Shown: positions 25,208 through 35,239, numbered from the stretch's first letter. The stretch is DNA of 64,000 nt from Jilunia laotingensis (GCF_014385165.1 NZ_JACRTF010000001.1:3100001-3164000), one strand, 5' to 3'. The notes: generated by a model not told the origin, from the letters alone. Made by a program: numbers and translations.

Positions 25208-25239
25208 CAGGGTGTTCGGAAACGAACACCCTGCTTTTT
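25208..25239 (+). terminator. Intrinsic terminator after the glucosaminidase gene
   Basis: A perfect 11-bp stem (25208-25218 with 25223-25233) closes a GAAA tetraloop and is followed by CTTTTTC. Confidence 0.92.
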
Positions 25240-25325
25240 CTTCTTACTCCTTGTTTTCAATGAATTAAGACTTTGGCATGGTATTGGTATCTCTGATTAT
25301 AGTTTATAATTCGTAATAATACATC

Positions 25326-26573
25326 ATGGACAGAGAAATTCCAAAAGAGACACGCAACAAGGAGCGTAATAAAAAGGTTATCCGTTTTTCGGCTATCGGT
25401 GTCATCAGTATCGTAATGATCAGTGTGCTTATTTCATTGATGAGGACTGGGGTACAAAAGAAAGATTTAGTATTGTCTACCGTAGACCAAGGTACGATTG
25501 AAGTTAGCGTCAGCGCTTCCGGCAAAGTAGCACCGGCTTTTGAAGAGATTATCAATTCTCCGATCAATAGCCGTATTGTAGAAGTGTATCGCCGTGGTGG
25601 TGATAGTGTGGAAGTTGGTACTCCGATCTTAAAACTTGACTTGCAAAGTACGGAAACAGAATACAAGAAGTTATTGGACGAGGAACAGATGAGGCGATAT
25701 AAATTAGACCAGCTTCGCGTTAACAACCAGACTAAACTTTCGGATATGGCTATGCAGATAAAAATATCTGCCATGAAATTGAACCGTATGAAGGTTGAAT
25801 TACGGAATGAACATTATCTGGATAGCCTTGGTGCCGGTACGACTGATAAAGTACGGCAAGCTGAACTTAGTTATAACGTGGCACAATTGGAATATGAGCA
25901 ACTCAAACAACAATATAATAATGAAAAAGAGGTTGCTGCTGCTGAACTACAAGTGCAGGAACTCGATTTCAACATCTTCCGGAAAAGTCTTGCGGAGATG
26001 AAACGTACATTGGACGATGCGCAGATACGTTCACCGCGTAAGGCCATTCTTACTTATATTAATAACCAAGTGGGTGCCCAGGTTCCCCAAGGCGGACAGG
26101 TTGCCATTATTTCCGATCTGAGTCATTTCAAGGTGGAAGGCGAAATTGCCGACACCTATGGGGATCGGGTTGCTGCCGGTGGCAAAGCTATAGTCAAAGT
26201 TGGGAGTGAGAAATTGGAAGGTGTGATCAGTAGTGTGACACCGTTATCTAAGAATGGAGTTATCTCTTTTTCCGTGCAATTGGTTGATGATAATAATAAG
26301 CGTTTACGTTCAGGCTTGAAGACGGATGTATATGTGATGAATGCGGTAAAAGAAGATGTGATGCGTATTGCCAATGCATCTTACTATGTGGGACGTGGCG
26401 AATACGAACTGTTTGTGATGACTTCTGACGATGAAATAGTAAAACGAAAAGTACAGCTTGGCGATTCCAACTTTGAATTCGTGGAGGTCATCAGTGGTCT
26501 TCAACCGGGAGATAGAATCGTGGTCAGCGATATGAGCCAGTATCGGAATAAGACTAAACTGAAGGTAAAATAA
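25326..26573 (+). CDS. HlyD/MacA-type periplasmic adaptor of an ABC efflux system
   Basis: This 415-residue membrane-fusion protein has one N-terminal helix (about 18-37). The lipoyl-like half-domain follows (VSVSASGKVAPAFEE, SPINSRIVEVYRRGGDSVEVGTPILKLD), then a long coiled-coil hairpin (about 100-220) and the second lipoyl half with the beta-barrel (AQIRSPRKAILTY, VGAQVPQGGQVAIISD). It would link the inner-membrane ABC permeases downstream with the TolC-type channel at 35377. It opens a long block of export genes. Upstream, TTGGCATGGTATTGGTAT at 25273-25290 partly resembles a sigma-54 -24/-12 site, but the -12 element is poor. Confidence 0.9.
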   Translation: MDREIPKETRNKERNKKVIRFSAIGVISIVMISVLISLMRTGVQKKDLVLSTVDQGTIEVSVSASGKVAPAFEEIINSPINSRIVEVYRRGGDSVEVGTPILKLDLQSTETEYKKLLDEEQMRRYKLDQLRVNNQTKLSDMAMQIKISAMKLNRMKVELRNEHYLDSLGAGTTDKVRQAELSYNVAQLEYEQLKQQYNNEKEVAAAELQVQELDFNIFRKSLAEMKRTLDDAQIRSPRKAILTYINNQVGAQVPQGGQVAIISDLSHFKVEGEIADTYGDRVAAGGKAIVKVGSEKLEGVISSVTPLSKNGVISFSVQLVDDNNKRLRSGLKTDVYVMNAVKEDVMRIANASYYVGRGEYELFVMTSDDEIVKRKVQLGDSNFEFVEVISGLQPGDRIVVSDMSQYRNKTKLKVK

Positions 26574-26603
26574 TCCTTTCTCTCTCATTATATTTTTCTC
26601 AAC

Positions 26604-26637
26604 GCAACCGTTCCTTTTTAAGGAAAGGAACGGTTGC
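26604..26637. terminator. 14-bp hairpin between the HlyD adaptor and the first permease
   Basis: Arms 26604-26617 and 26624-26637 are perfect complements (GCAACCGTTCCTTT) with a 6-base loop. No T run follows on the plus strand, so it may be an intercistronic attenuator or RNA-stability element that tunes permease levels relative to the adaptor. Confidence 0.65.
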
Positions 26638-26673
26638 AATATACAAACCTCACCTAATAGAAACATTTTTTGT

Positions 26674-27978
26674 ATGATAAAACTTTATATCAAACAGGCT
26701 TGGCATATGCTGAAGGAGGAGAAACTTTTTAGCGTGCTTTATGTGGTAGGAACAGCGCTTGCTATTACCATGACGATGATTATTTCTATTATGTATTACA
26801 TACGTTTAGCTCCGGTTTACCCGGAGACGGGACGTAATCTTACATTAGTTGTTAAGTCAGGAAGTCTTGTATCGGAAAGTGGGCAAAGTTCTTCAGCGAT
26901 CAGTTACAACATTCTCAATGAATGGCTTTATCCCCTTAAAGGAGTGGAAGCAGTTACCGGTACGTTTGGAGAGCCTTCGGATGAGGACGATTTTGTTCAA
27001 CCGGCTGATGGAGGGGAAGAAATTCCTGCTTTTGTGAGATATACGGATGAGAATTTCTTTCGCGTATTTACATTTACTTTTCTGGATGGATCTCCTTTTT
27101 CGAAAGCCGATCGTCTAAGTGGTCTACAGAAAGCGGTTATATCAGATGACTTTGCTAGGCAATTATTTGGTTCTGCCGAAAATGTGGTTGGGAAACATAT
27201 TTCGTTGAACTTTACAGATGTTCAGATTGTAGGAGTAGTAAAGGGAGCAAGTTTCCTCACCCCTGTTTCTTATGCACAATTATATTTACCATATACTACT
27301 GTGGATGGCTATGAAAAAAGTTGGTCATGGCCTTTAGGTTATTACGAAGCTTATATCAAAGTCAAAGATCGTGCTAATATAGCATTGGTAAAAGAGCAGG
27401 TACATGAGTTAGTACGTAAATATAACACTTCTGGAAAAAACAGTGACGGTCATTTAGATATTCAGGATCAACCGGAAATGTATTGGCAAAGTACTTTTCA
27501 TGTATGGAGTAATGTAGGTGTGGATTGGACTACTGTAATGACTTATTTTGTACTCATATTCATGGTTTTACTTTTTGTTCCTGCGCTTAATTTGAGTGGT
27601 ATGATTTCTCATCGTATGGAGTGCCGATTACCCGAGATGGGGGTTCGTAAAGCATTTGGGGCCAATCGTCGGGGCCTATTGGGACAAGTGATGTGGGAAA
27701 ATCTGTTATTATCTCTTTTGGGTGGTTTGCTGGGGTTGGTTTTGGCCTGGTTATCCCTCTATTTTTCGGGTGGTGCAGTTTTTAGTATGTTGGATACTTT
27801 TCCCGATCCTCTTCCGGAAGGAATAAAAGTATCGTATGGTGTAGATATGTTGTTTGCTCCAATGGTATTTGTTGTTGCTCTGCTTTTTTGTATCGCTATG
27901 AATCTATTGTCAGCGTTGATACCGGCCATCCGTTCGTTGCGTAAGAATATAGTGTATTCATTAAATGAAAAAAGATAG
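26674..27978 (+). CDS. ABC transporter permease, MacB/FtsX type (pair A, first)
   Basis: This 434-residue protein has an N-terminal helix (about 18-42), a large periplasmic MacB_PCD-like domain (about 45-270) and three C-terminal helices (about 285-305, 335-365, 395-420). Before the second of these comes the cytoplasmic coupling motif EMGVRKAFGANRRGLLGQV, typical of MacB/LolC/FtsX permeases. It is the first of four related permeases around one ATPase. A 12-base gap to the next gene indicates co-transcription. In MacB-type systems the permease drives export of peptides, lipids or macrolides through the adaptor and TolC; the substrate here is unknown. Confidence 0.88.
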   Translation: MIKLYIKQAWHMLKEEKLFSVLYVVGTALAITMTMIISIMYYIRLAPVYPETGRNLTLVVKSGSLVSESGQSSSAISYNILNEWLYPLKGVEAVTGTFGEPSDEDDFVQPADGGEEIPAFVRYTDENFFRVFTFTFLDGSPFSKADRLSGLQKAVISDDFARQLFGSAENVVGKHISLNFTDVQIVGVVKGASFLTPVSYAQLYLPYTTVDGYEKSWSWPLGYYEAYIKVKDRANIALVKEQVHELVRKYNTSGKNSDGHLDIQDQPEMYWQSTFHVWSNVGVDWTTVMTYFVLIFMVLLFVPALNLSGMISHRMECRLPEMGVRKAFGANRRGLLGQVMWENLLLSLLGGLLGLVLAWLSLYFSGGAVFSMLDTFPDPLPEGIKVSYGVDMLFAPMVFVVALLFCIAMNLLSALIPAIRSLRKNIVYSLNEKR

Positions 27979-27990
27979 GAGGAGAGACAT

Positions 27991-29274
27991 ATGATACGAT
28001 TGATTTTAAAGAATCTTTGGGCGCGCCGCCGCCGTAATATTTGGTTATTTGGTGAACTTATTCTGGTAAGTATACTGACTTGGATTATGGTAGATCCGAT
28101 GGTTGTGATGACATATAATCGAAATCTACCTTTAGGATACGATACTAATGGATTGTATATGCTTAATCTTGGAACTATCCCATTACAGTCTGCGGATGAT
28201 GATGAAGAGGAAGACGATTCCATACATAGGATGAATAATCTTTTTCGCATTTTAGATGACGTACGTCGTTATGAAGGAGTTCAAAGTGCCACTCCGGTTG
28301 TTAGCTTTTCTTATCCTAATTCTCCAGGTACATATGGAAACACACTTAAATATGATTCATTATCGGTTGGGGTACGAGGAATGTTTTTTCTACCGCATAC
28401 CTGTTTTTTTGAGACTTATGGAATTAAGGGGTTAGGAGGCCATACAGCACGGCAACTGGATGAAAGGGATTATGAACAAAATGATATAATTTGTACGCAG
28501 AATATGTCGGACCAATTTTTCCCGGGTATGGAACTTACTGGAAAGAAATTATATTCAAGTTACATTAGTGATACTATTCCTTATCGAGTAGTAGGAGTGG
28601 TAGATAATATACGGTATCGTTCTTTTGAACAACCTCTTCCTGTATTCTTTAAAGTTATGGATGCTGACGATGATGATAACGATCCTGCTGATTCTAAGAT
28701 CGTGTTTCGTTTGCAAGAGGGTATTTCAGAGAGTCGTTTTCTCCATGAATTCCGGTCTTATATGACTACACATTTAAAATTTGGCAATCTGTTTGTACGA
28801 AGTGTCGTTTCGTATGACGATCATATTAAAGACATGGAATATGGCTATGGAGTGACCAATACTTATCGGATGAATACGGTACTTTGCTTATTTTTCCTCA
28901 TTAACTTGGTACTTGGTGTCACCGGAACATTTTGGTTACAGACCAGAAGCCGTTGTGAAGAAGTAGGAGTAATGTTGTCTTATGGTGCTAATCCATCGCA
29001 TATTATACGCATGTTATTAGGGGAAGGGGCTGTATTGGCTACTATAGCTGTAGTTATCGGTTGTTTCATTTATTTGCAATACGGACTTTCAGAAGGATTA
29101 TATACGATGGGAGAACCTTTTGGGAATTACTGGATAAATGATTTTACTTATCATTTTGTGGCTGTTTCTGTGATTGTTTATATTGTCATCGTGGCAGTAG
29201 TTTTGTTGGGAGTATATATTCCGGCTCGGAAAATCAGCCGGATATTACCAACCGAAGCATTGCGAGATGAATAA
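27991..29274 (+). CDS. ABC transporter permease, MacB/FtsX type (pair A, second)
   Basis: This 427-residue permease has the same four-helix plan: a helix at about 20-40, periplasmic domain to about 290, then LCLFFLINLVLGVTG, a second helix (about 345-365) and the last helix (about 395-415). The coupling segment CEEVGVMLSYGANPSHIIR precedes the second C-terminal helix. The final residues ISRILPTEALRDE are typical of FtsX-like permeases. An acidic patch (DDDEEEDDS) in the periplasmic domain at about 70-78 is unusual and could bind cations. It probably forms a heterodimer with the permease before it. Confidence 0.87.
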   Translation: MIRLILKNLWARRRRNIWLFGELILVSILTWIMVDPMVVMTYNRNLPLGYDTNGLYMLNLGTIPLQSADDDEEEDDSIHRMNNLFRILDDVRRYEGVQSATPVVSFSYPNSPGTYGNTLKYDSLSVGVRGMFFLPHTCFFETYGIKGLGGHTARQLDERDYEQNDIICTQNMSDQFFPGMELTGKKLYSSYISDTIPYRVVGVVDNIRYRSFEQPLPVFFKVMDADDDDNDPADSKIVFRLQEGISESRFLHEFRSYMTTHLKFGNLFVRSVVSYDDHIKDMEYGYGVTNTYRMNTVLCLFFLINLVLGVTGTFWLQTRSRCEEVGVMLSYGANPSHIIRMLLGEGAVLATIAVVIGCFIYLQYGLSEGLYTMGEPFGNYWINDFTYHFVAVSVIVYIVIVAVVLLGVYIPARKISRILPTEALRDE

Positions 29275-29308
29275 GAGATAATAAAATAAATTTAAATAAA
29301 AACTGATT

Positions 29309-29974
29309 ATGATTAAGTTAACTGCTATTGACAAGATTTATCGGACAAATGAGATCGAGACGGTTGCGCTTGAAAACGTAAACCTTGAGGTAAATAGGGG
29401 AGAATTCCTAAGTATTATGGGACCGTCAGGTTGCGGTAAATCCACGTTATTGAATATTATCGGATTACTTGACGCACCTACCAGTGGTACTATTGAAATA
29501 GACGGTACTCGTACGGAAGGAATGAAAGACAAAGAACTTGCGGCCTTCCGTAATCAAAAGTTGGGTTTTGTTTTCCAGTCTTTCCATCTGATTAATTCAT
29601 TAAACGTATTAGATAATGTTGAATTGCCTTTATTATATAGAAAGGTGTCAGCCAAAGAACGTCGTCGTTTGGCTGAGGAGGTTTTGCAGAAAGTAGGATT
29701 GAGTCACCGTATGCGTCATATGCCGACACAGCTTTCGGGTGGTCAGTGTCAGCGCGTAGCCATTGCAAGAGCTATTGTTGGCAATCCTGAAATAATACTT
29801 GCCGATGAACCTACTGGTAATCTGGATTCTAAAATGGGGACTGAAGTAATGGAACTTTTACACCGGCTGAATAAAGAAGATGGTCGTACAATAGTGATGG
29901 TGACACATAATGAAGAACAAGCCAGACAAACATCCCGTACTGTGCGTTTTTTTGACGGTCGTCAGGTGGAATGA
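29309..29974 (+). CDS. ABC transporter ATP-binding protein (MacB/LolD type)
   Basis: This 221-residue ATPase has Walker A GPSGCGKST, Q-loop FQSFHLI, signature LSGGQCQRVAIARA, Walker B IILADEPTGNLDS and the H-loop VMVTHN. The signature Cys in GGQCQR is typical of this subgroup. It is the only ATPase in the block and should energise the four neighbouring permeases, as a dimer under each permease pair. Its stop overlaps an ATG at 29971 by 4 bases, so it is tightly coupled to the next permease gene. Confidence 0.93.
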   Translation: MIKLTAIDKIYRTNEIETVALENVNLEVNRGEFLSIMGPSGCGKSTLLNIIGLLDAPTSGTIEIDGTRTEGMKDKELAAFRNQKLGFVFQSFHLINSLNVLDNVELPLLYRKVSAKERRRLAEEVLQKVGLSHRMRHMPTQLSGGQCQRVAIARAIVGNPEIILADEPTGNLDSKMGTEVMELLHRLNKEDGRTIVMVTHNEEQARQTSRTVRFFDGRQVE

Positions 29975-29994
29975 GTAATAATAAGTATATTAAC

Positions 29995-31287
29995 ATGATC
30001 AAGCAATATTTTAAACAAGCATTAGCGCAATTACGTCAACAACCCGTTATTAGTTTCGTCAGCGTGTTGGGGACAGCTCTTGCTATATTCCTTATAATGC
30101 TGGTGGTAATGATACAACAGGTGAAAGTGGCTCCTTTCTCACCGGAAAGTAATCGTGACCGTTTTTTACATGTGCGGTTCATGAGCATTGCCAACAAAAG
30201 CTGGGGAGATGGTACCAGTAACGGTCCTATGAGTGTCCAAACAGCCAAAGCCTGTTTCAAATCTCTTACTTTGCCTGAAGCAGTTACCATCTATAGCATT
30301 GCGGCAATTACTACACCGGCATCAATTCCCAATGCTCCTGCGGTAAGTATAGATTTACGGCAGACCGATGACACTTTTTGGACGGTATTTGATTTTATTT
30401 TTGTGAATGGTAAACCTTATGATGAGGCTACATTTAATTCAGGACTTCCGGTTGCTGTAATTACGGAGAGTGTTGCTAGGGCCTTGTTTGGCAGTACTGA
30501 AGTTTCGGGACGTTCATTTTTACTTAATCACGCTCCTTACACGGTGGCAGGTGTTGTGAAAGATGTTTCTACATTAGCTTCATCTGCTTATGGACAAGTG
30601 TGGATACCTTATACCTCTACAAATATGGCTACAGACACTTGGAGTGATAATCACATGGGTATGATGAGTGTTACAATTCTGGCTCGTAATAACAGTGATT
30701 TCACTGCTATTCATGACGAATGTGAAAAGGCTCGACAGCAATATAATAAGATTTTGAATGATAATGGTTATGAGCTAATATACCGGAATCGGCCTTACGA
30801 CCAGGAAAAGCAGGCCATTGACTTTGCAGCTAACTTAGAACCGGATGTCAAGGCTGAACGTAGACAACGGATTATTATTTTTGTAATTCTTTTATTAGTG
30901 CCGGCTATCAATCTCAGCAGTATGACACAAAGTCGATTGCGACAACGTGTATCTGAAATAGGGGTACGTCGCGCTTTTGGAAGTACCCGTATGGAGATGA
31001 TGGGGCAGATAATCATGGAAAATCTGATAGTAACAGTGTTAGCGGGGATGATAGGATTATTGTTCAGTGTACTGTTTGCTTATATAGGGAATAGTTTACT
31101 TTTTGCTCAGGCATATAGTCTTACACTTAATACACCGGAAGTCAGTACTTCCATTTTGTTGCACCCTTCAACCTTTATGTATGCATTGCTTTTCTGCTTT
31201 ATACTTAACCTGTTAAGTAGTGGTATCCCCGCTTGGAGAGCATCTCGTACAAGTATCGTAAACGCTTTGGGAGGTAAGACCCACTAA
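29995..31287 (+). CDS. ABC transporter permease, MacB/FtsX type (pair B, first)
   Basis: This 430-residue protein aligns from its MIKQYFKQAL start with the MIKLYIKQAW start of the permease at 26674. The family start is therefore taken as 29995. An ATG at 29971 that overlaps the ATPase stop would add 8 residues and is a real alternative because of the ATGA overlap. Features are one N-terminal helix, a periplasmic MacB_PCD-like domain, the coupling motif EIGVRRAFGSTRMEMMGQI and three C-terminal helices. The four permeases probably arose by duplication of an ancestral pair. Confidence 0.85.
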   Translation: MIKQYFKQALAQLRQQPVISFVSVLGTALAIFLIMLVVMIQQVKVAPFSPESNRDRFLHVRFMSIANKSWGDGTSNGPMSVQTAKACFKSLTLPEAVTIYSIAAITTPASIPNAPAVSIDLRQTDDTFWTVFDFIFVNGKPYDEATFNSGLPVAVITESVARALFGSTEVSGRSFLLNHAPYTVAGVVKDVSTLASSAYGQVWIPYTSTNMATDTWSDNHMGMMSVTILARNNSDFTAIHDECEKARQQYNKILNDNGYELIYRNRPYDQEKQAIDFAANLEPDVKAERRQRIIIFVILLLVPAINLSSMTQSRLRQRVSEIGVRRAFGSTRMEMMGQIIMENLIVTVLAGMIGLLFSVLFAYIGNSLLFAQAYSLTLNTPEVSTSILLHPSTFMYALLFCFILNLLSSGIPAWRASRTSIVNALGGKTH

Positions 31288-31299
31288 ACTGAATATACA

Positions 31300-32544
31300 A
31301 TGAATAAGAAACTATTTACACAGATAAAAAACGAATGGCACTCTAATCTATGGATATCCATTGAGTTGTTATTAGTAAGTGTGGTGATGTGGTACGTTGT
31401 GGATTATATTTATGTACAATACAGAGTATATACAGAACCGCATGGATTCGATATTTCTCATTGTTACCTGATAAACATGGGGGAACTTACTGATAAAAGT
31501 CCTGATTTTATACCTAATGATTCGTTAATGGCTGAAGAGATCAATGAGCTATTCAACCGAATCGCTCACAGACCGGAAATAGAGGCTGCGAGTTTGTCGC
31601 AGAGTTCTCATCCTTATAATCGTAGCAATAGTGGGATTGATGTGCGGTATGATACTTTGCACTCTTATAATTATGTGGTTCGTCGTTATGTTACCCCTGA
31701 TTTTATTCGGGTATTCCGCTATCAGGGAGCCCGTGGTGAGACTCCTGAACAATTGGCTGAGATGCTGAAAGATGATAGGAATATTTTGGTATCGAATAAT
31801 CTGTTTAAGGAGAAATATGGAATCGATCTGACATCACTGGTGGGAAAACAATTTTGCCTGTATGGGGATACGACAAACACTTTCCGTTTGGCTGCTTCAT
31901 TACAACCGGTTCGTTATTCGGATCATGAACAGGCTTTTGATTCTTATTGCGTGTTGCACAATCTTTCACATGATTCGTATGATATCCATCTGGAGTTATG
32001 CGTTCGTGTAAAAGAGGATCAAGATGTCGATTTTATTAACCGATTGAAAGCGGATAGTGAGAAACAGTTGCGGGTGGGGAATGTCTTTATTGCTGATATT
32101 CGTTCATTTGCCGATATCCGTCGTAATTTTGAACAAGAGTCGCGAAATAACCTCCGTAATTATATATTCGGTATGGCTTTTCTTTTACTGAATATTTTTT
32201 TAGGATTATTGGGCACTTTCTGGTTCCGTACACAGCAACGCCGTGGTGAGATTGCTTTGTACAAGGCATTGGGAGGTACGAACAAAACTGTTTTTTACCG
32301 TTTGCTGACCGAAGGAGTTTTGCTACTTGTTTTGGCTACTATACCAGCGGTCATTATTGACTGGAATCTGGCATATGCCGAGTTTAATGTCAGGATGAAC
32401 AATACTACCCTTGAGATAGGACGTTTCATAATAACGTCTGTTACGTCCTTTATTCTTATCCTGTTGATGATTATTATCGGGATTGGCATTCCGGCACGCA
32501 AGGCTATGAAGATTCAGCCAGCCGAAGCTCTGCGTGAAGAATAG
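31300..32544 (+). CDS. ABC transporter permease, MacB/FtsX type (pair B, second)
   Basis: This 414-residue permease has a helix at about 19-38, a periplasmic domain, and C-terminal helices near 286-304, 333-352 and 380-402. The coupling motif is RRGEIALYKALGGTNKTVFYRL, and the end AMKIQPAEALREE resembles the EALRDE end of the second permease of pair A. It starts 12 bases after the previous permease. It is predicted to heterodimerise with that protein and share the single ATPase. Confidence 0.87.
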   Translation: MNKKLFTQIKNEWHSNLWISIELLLVSVVMWYVVDYIYVQYRVYTEPHGFDISHCYLINMGELTDKSPDFIPNDSLMAEEINELFNRIAHRPEIEAASLSQSSHPYNRSNSGIDVRYDTLHSYNYVVRRYVTPDFIRVFRYQGARGETPEQLAEMLKDDRNILVSNNLFKEKYGIDLTSLVGKQFCLYGDTTNTFRLAASLQPVRYSDHEQAFDSYCVLHNLSHDSYDIHLELCVRVKEDQDVDFINRLKADSEKQLRVGNVFIADIRSFADIRRNFEQESRNNLRNYIFGMAFLLLNIFLGLLGTFWFRTQQRRGEIALYKALGGTNKTVFYRLLTEGVLLLVLATIPAVIIDWNLAYAEFNVRMNNTTLEIGRFIITSVTSFILILLMIIIGIGIPARKAMKIQPAEALREE

Positions 32545-32562
32545 AAAATAATAATTATATTT

Positions 32563-32621
32563 CTGCGTTGTTTCTCAGTATTATAGCGTATATTTGCGTT
32601 CATAATTGTGAAACAACGCAG
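32563..32621. promoter_or_regulatory. Promoter enclosed by an 11-bp inverted repeat, upstream of the sensor kinase gene
   Basis: TATATTTG at 32589-32596 fits the Bacteroides -7 box, 39 bases before the kinase start. It lies inside the spacer of a perfect inverted repeat, CTGCGTTGTTT at 32563-32573 and AAACAACGCAG at 32611-32621. The left arm covers the -33 position and the right arm lies in the early transcript. This could be an operator for a dimeric regulator or a DNA-looping pair; alternatively the transcript's own 5' end could not fold this way. Confidence 0.55.
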
Positions 32622-32635
32622 TATACTTATTTAAA

Positions 32636-35239
32636 ATGAACCGACGACGTTACTATATATTCTGTTTTCTGTTATTTACGGTCTTTTCGCAAATAGCTGC
32701 TACAGAGCGTGCCTATAATATTCTTTTTATACAGTCTTATACTAATCAGACTCCTTGGCATTCTGAATTGATTCGTGGGTTATGTGATGGATTTGGCGAA
32801 GAAAAAGTGAAAGTTAATATTGTTACGGAGTATCTTGACGCGGATTATTGGGCATATCCTTCTGAAAAGGTCATTATGAAACGTTTTTGTGAGCGTGCCC
32901 GTAATCGTGGAACAGATATAATTGTAACGGTAAGTGATGAGGCTTTCCACACTCTCTTTAATTGTGGAGATTCGTTACCGCGTCAAATTCCTGTCGTATA
33001 TTACGGTATGAAATATCCGGATGAGGCATTAATTTCAACATTACCGAATGTTTGCGGTTTTACTTCTAATCCCGACTTCTCTCTTTTGCTGGAACAAGCA
33101 AATAAAATATTTCCAAACAGGACAGAAGTAGTGTGTGTCAATGACAATAGCTTTCTGAGCCTAAAAGGTAAGGAAGATTTTATGAATGAATATGGAAAGT
33201 TCCTGCGAAGCCATCCGGAGTATAAGCTGCTGACATATAATGTGCAAACCGAAACAACGAGTAATATTATTTCATCTATCTGTTATCCTCGTAATAGTTA
33301 CGGACGTATTGTCATTGTGCCGAAGTGGTCTCCTTTTATGGCTTTTATTGGTAAAAACTCTAAGGCACCTTTCTTTTCCTGTCAAAGTATAGCGTTGACT
33401 AACGGTGTCTTTTGTGCTTATGATGCCGATCCCTATACTTCTTCCAGAATGGCGGGTGTAAGAGCTGCTAAAGTTTTAAAAGGTACGCCTCCCGAGGAAT
33501 TCGGTATGACGGAAACTCCGGTTGATTTCCATTATGACTTTAAGCAACTTGACTTTTTCCATGTAGAGAAAGAACGGGCTACTCCGGGGGTGATACTTAA
33601 TCAGCCTTATTGGGAAAAATATCGGTTTCTATTTATATTACTATATGCTTCTATTTTGGCTTTACTTGTATTGGTGGTAGTTTGGCTGATACGTGCGAAT
33701 CGACGGGAAGCACGACGTAGAATGCATGCACAAACACGCTTGCTTGTACAAAGCCGTTTAGTGGCTCAACGGGATGAATTTGATAATATCTTCCACTCTA
33801 TCCGTGACGGAGTAATCACATACGATACGGACTATCGGATCCATTTTACCAACCGTGCCCTTTTGGAGATGCTTCATTTGCCTTTGGACGTTTCAGTACG
33901 TCCTTATGAGGGATTGCCTGCCGGTTCTATTTTTAAAATATACACTAATGGGCGGGAAGTTTTACGTGAAATGTTGAAGGAAGTCATTACTAAAGGAAAG
34001 AGTGTGGAAATTCCGGCTAATTCGTTTATGCAAGAGGTGCATAGCGGTAGTTATTTTCCGGTTTCGGGAGAACTGGTTCCTATTCACTCACACGGAAACA
34101 TTACTGGAGTAGCTGTTTCTGCCCACAATATATCTGATGAAGAGATGCAGAAACGTTTTTTTGATTTGGCTGTGGAGGAAAGTTCAATTTATCCTTGGCA
34201 ATATAATATAAGGACCGGTTTGTTTACTTTTCCTCAAGGTTTCCTTAAGCGTTTTGGATTTGAAGAGTCGTTAACAACCGTTTCCAGATCGGAGATTGAA
34301 GACAAGATGCATCCGGAAGAGGTTGAAGATATCAGAATCATGTTTGATGAAGCATTGGCTGGAAAAAAACAAAATGCACGAATGAGTTTTCGGCAATATA
34401 ATGCAGACGGTAAATATGAATGGTGGGAATATCGTACTTCTGTGCTTAACGGTTTGACAACGGATGTGCCTTATAGCATATTGGGTATTTGTCAAAGTAT
34501 ACAACGTTATAAGTCTACGGAGGAAGAATTGACAACTGCCCGCGATAAGGCTCTTCAGGCTGACAAGTTGAAGTCCGCTTTCCTTGCAAATATGAGTCAT
34601 GAGATCAGAACCCCGTTGAATGCTATTGTCGGCTTTTCCGATCTATTGAGCGATACCAGCAATTTTACCGAAGAAGAAGTTGCGCAGTTTATTGCGACAA
34701 TTAATAAGAACTGTAGTCTGCTATTGGCTTTGATTAACGATATTCTTGATCTTTCCCGCATTGAATCGGGTACGATGGATTTTCAGTTTGCCAAGCATAG
34801 TTTACCGTTGTTGTTGAAGAATGTACACGATTCACAGCGTTTGAATATGCCACAAGGGGTAGAACTGCTGTTGGATATTCCTGAAGGTAGTAAGAAGTAC
34901 CTTGTTACCGATAATGTCCGTTTGCAGCAGGTTGTTAACAATCTGATCAATAATGCGGCTAAGTTTACGTCGGGCGGTTCTATTACTTTTGGCTATACAG
35001 AGGATGAGCCGGGGTATGTATCTTTGTTTGTGGAAGACACCGGTAAAGGTATTTCAGAAGAGGGGCTGAGACATATTTTCGAACGTTTCTATAAGGTTGA
35101 CAGCTTTACTCAGGGAGCCGGTTTAGGGTTGAGTATTTGCCAGACTATTGTGGGACGACTGCGTGGAAACATTTCTGTAACTTCCGAGGTGGGGAAGGGG
35201 ACTCGTTTCACAGTGCGTATACCGGATACATGTGAGTGA
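32636..35239 (+). CDS. Membrane sensor histidine kinase with periplasmic ABC-substrate-binding-like domain
   Basis: The 867-residue kinase has a signal peptide (1-21) and a periplasmic domain (about 27-310) resembling ABC substrate-binding proteins (ILFIQSYTNQTPWH, then VVYYGMKYPDE). A helix (about 332-351), two PAS-like domains (about 380-510 and 515-630) and a HisKA/HATPase core complete it. The phosphorylated His is His655 in ANMSHEIRTPLN. The N-box NLINNAAKFT, G1 EDTGKGI and G2 GAGLGLS are complete. No receiver domain or DNA-binding part is attached, unlike the hybrid one-component systems of Bacteroides. It sits between the ABC permeases and tolC, so it may sense the exported or inducing compound; its response regulator could be the one at 36951. 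Confidence 0.88.
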   Translation: MNRRRYYIFCFLLFTVFSQIAATERAYNILFIQSYTNQTPWHSELIRGLCDGFGEEKVKVNIVTEYLDADYWAYPSEKVIMKRFCERARNRGTDIIVTVSDEAFHTLFNCGDSLPRQIPVVYYGMKYPDEALISTLPNVCGFTSNPDFSLLLEQANKIFPNRTEVVCVNDNSFLSLKGKEDFMNEYGKFLRSHPEYKLLTYNVQTETTSNIISSICYPRNSYGRIVIVPKWSPFMAFIGKNSKAPFFSCQSIALTNGVFCAYDADPYTSSRMAGVRAAKVLKGTPPEEFGMTETPVDFHYDFKQLDFFHVEKERATPGVILNQPYWEKYRFLFILLYASILALLVLVVVWLIRANRREARRRMHAQTRLLVQSRLVAQRDEFDNIFHSIRDGVITYDTDYRIHFTNRALLEMLHLPLDVSVRPYEGLPAGSIFKIYTNGREVLREMLKEVITKGKSVEIPANSFMQEVHSGSYFPVSGELVPIHSHGNITGVAVSAHNISDEEMQKRFFDLAVEESSIYPWQYNIRTGLFTFPQGFLKRFGFEESLTTVSRSEIEDKMHPEEVEDIRIMFDEALAGKKQNARMSFRQYNADGKYEWWEYRTSVLNGLTTDVPYSILGICQSIQRYKSTEEELTTARDKALQADKLKSAFLANMSHEIRTPLNAIVGFSDLLSDTSNFTEEEVAQFIATINKNCSLLLALINDILDLSRIESGTMDFQFAKHSLPLLLKNVHDSQRLNMPQGVELLLDIPEGSKKYLVTDNVRLQQVVNNLINNAAKFTSGGSITFGYTEDEPGYVSLFVEDTGKGISEEGLRHIFERFYKVDSFTQGAGLGLSICQTIVGRLRGNISVTSEVGKGTRFTVRIPDTCE

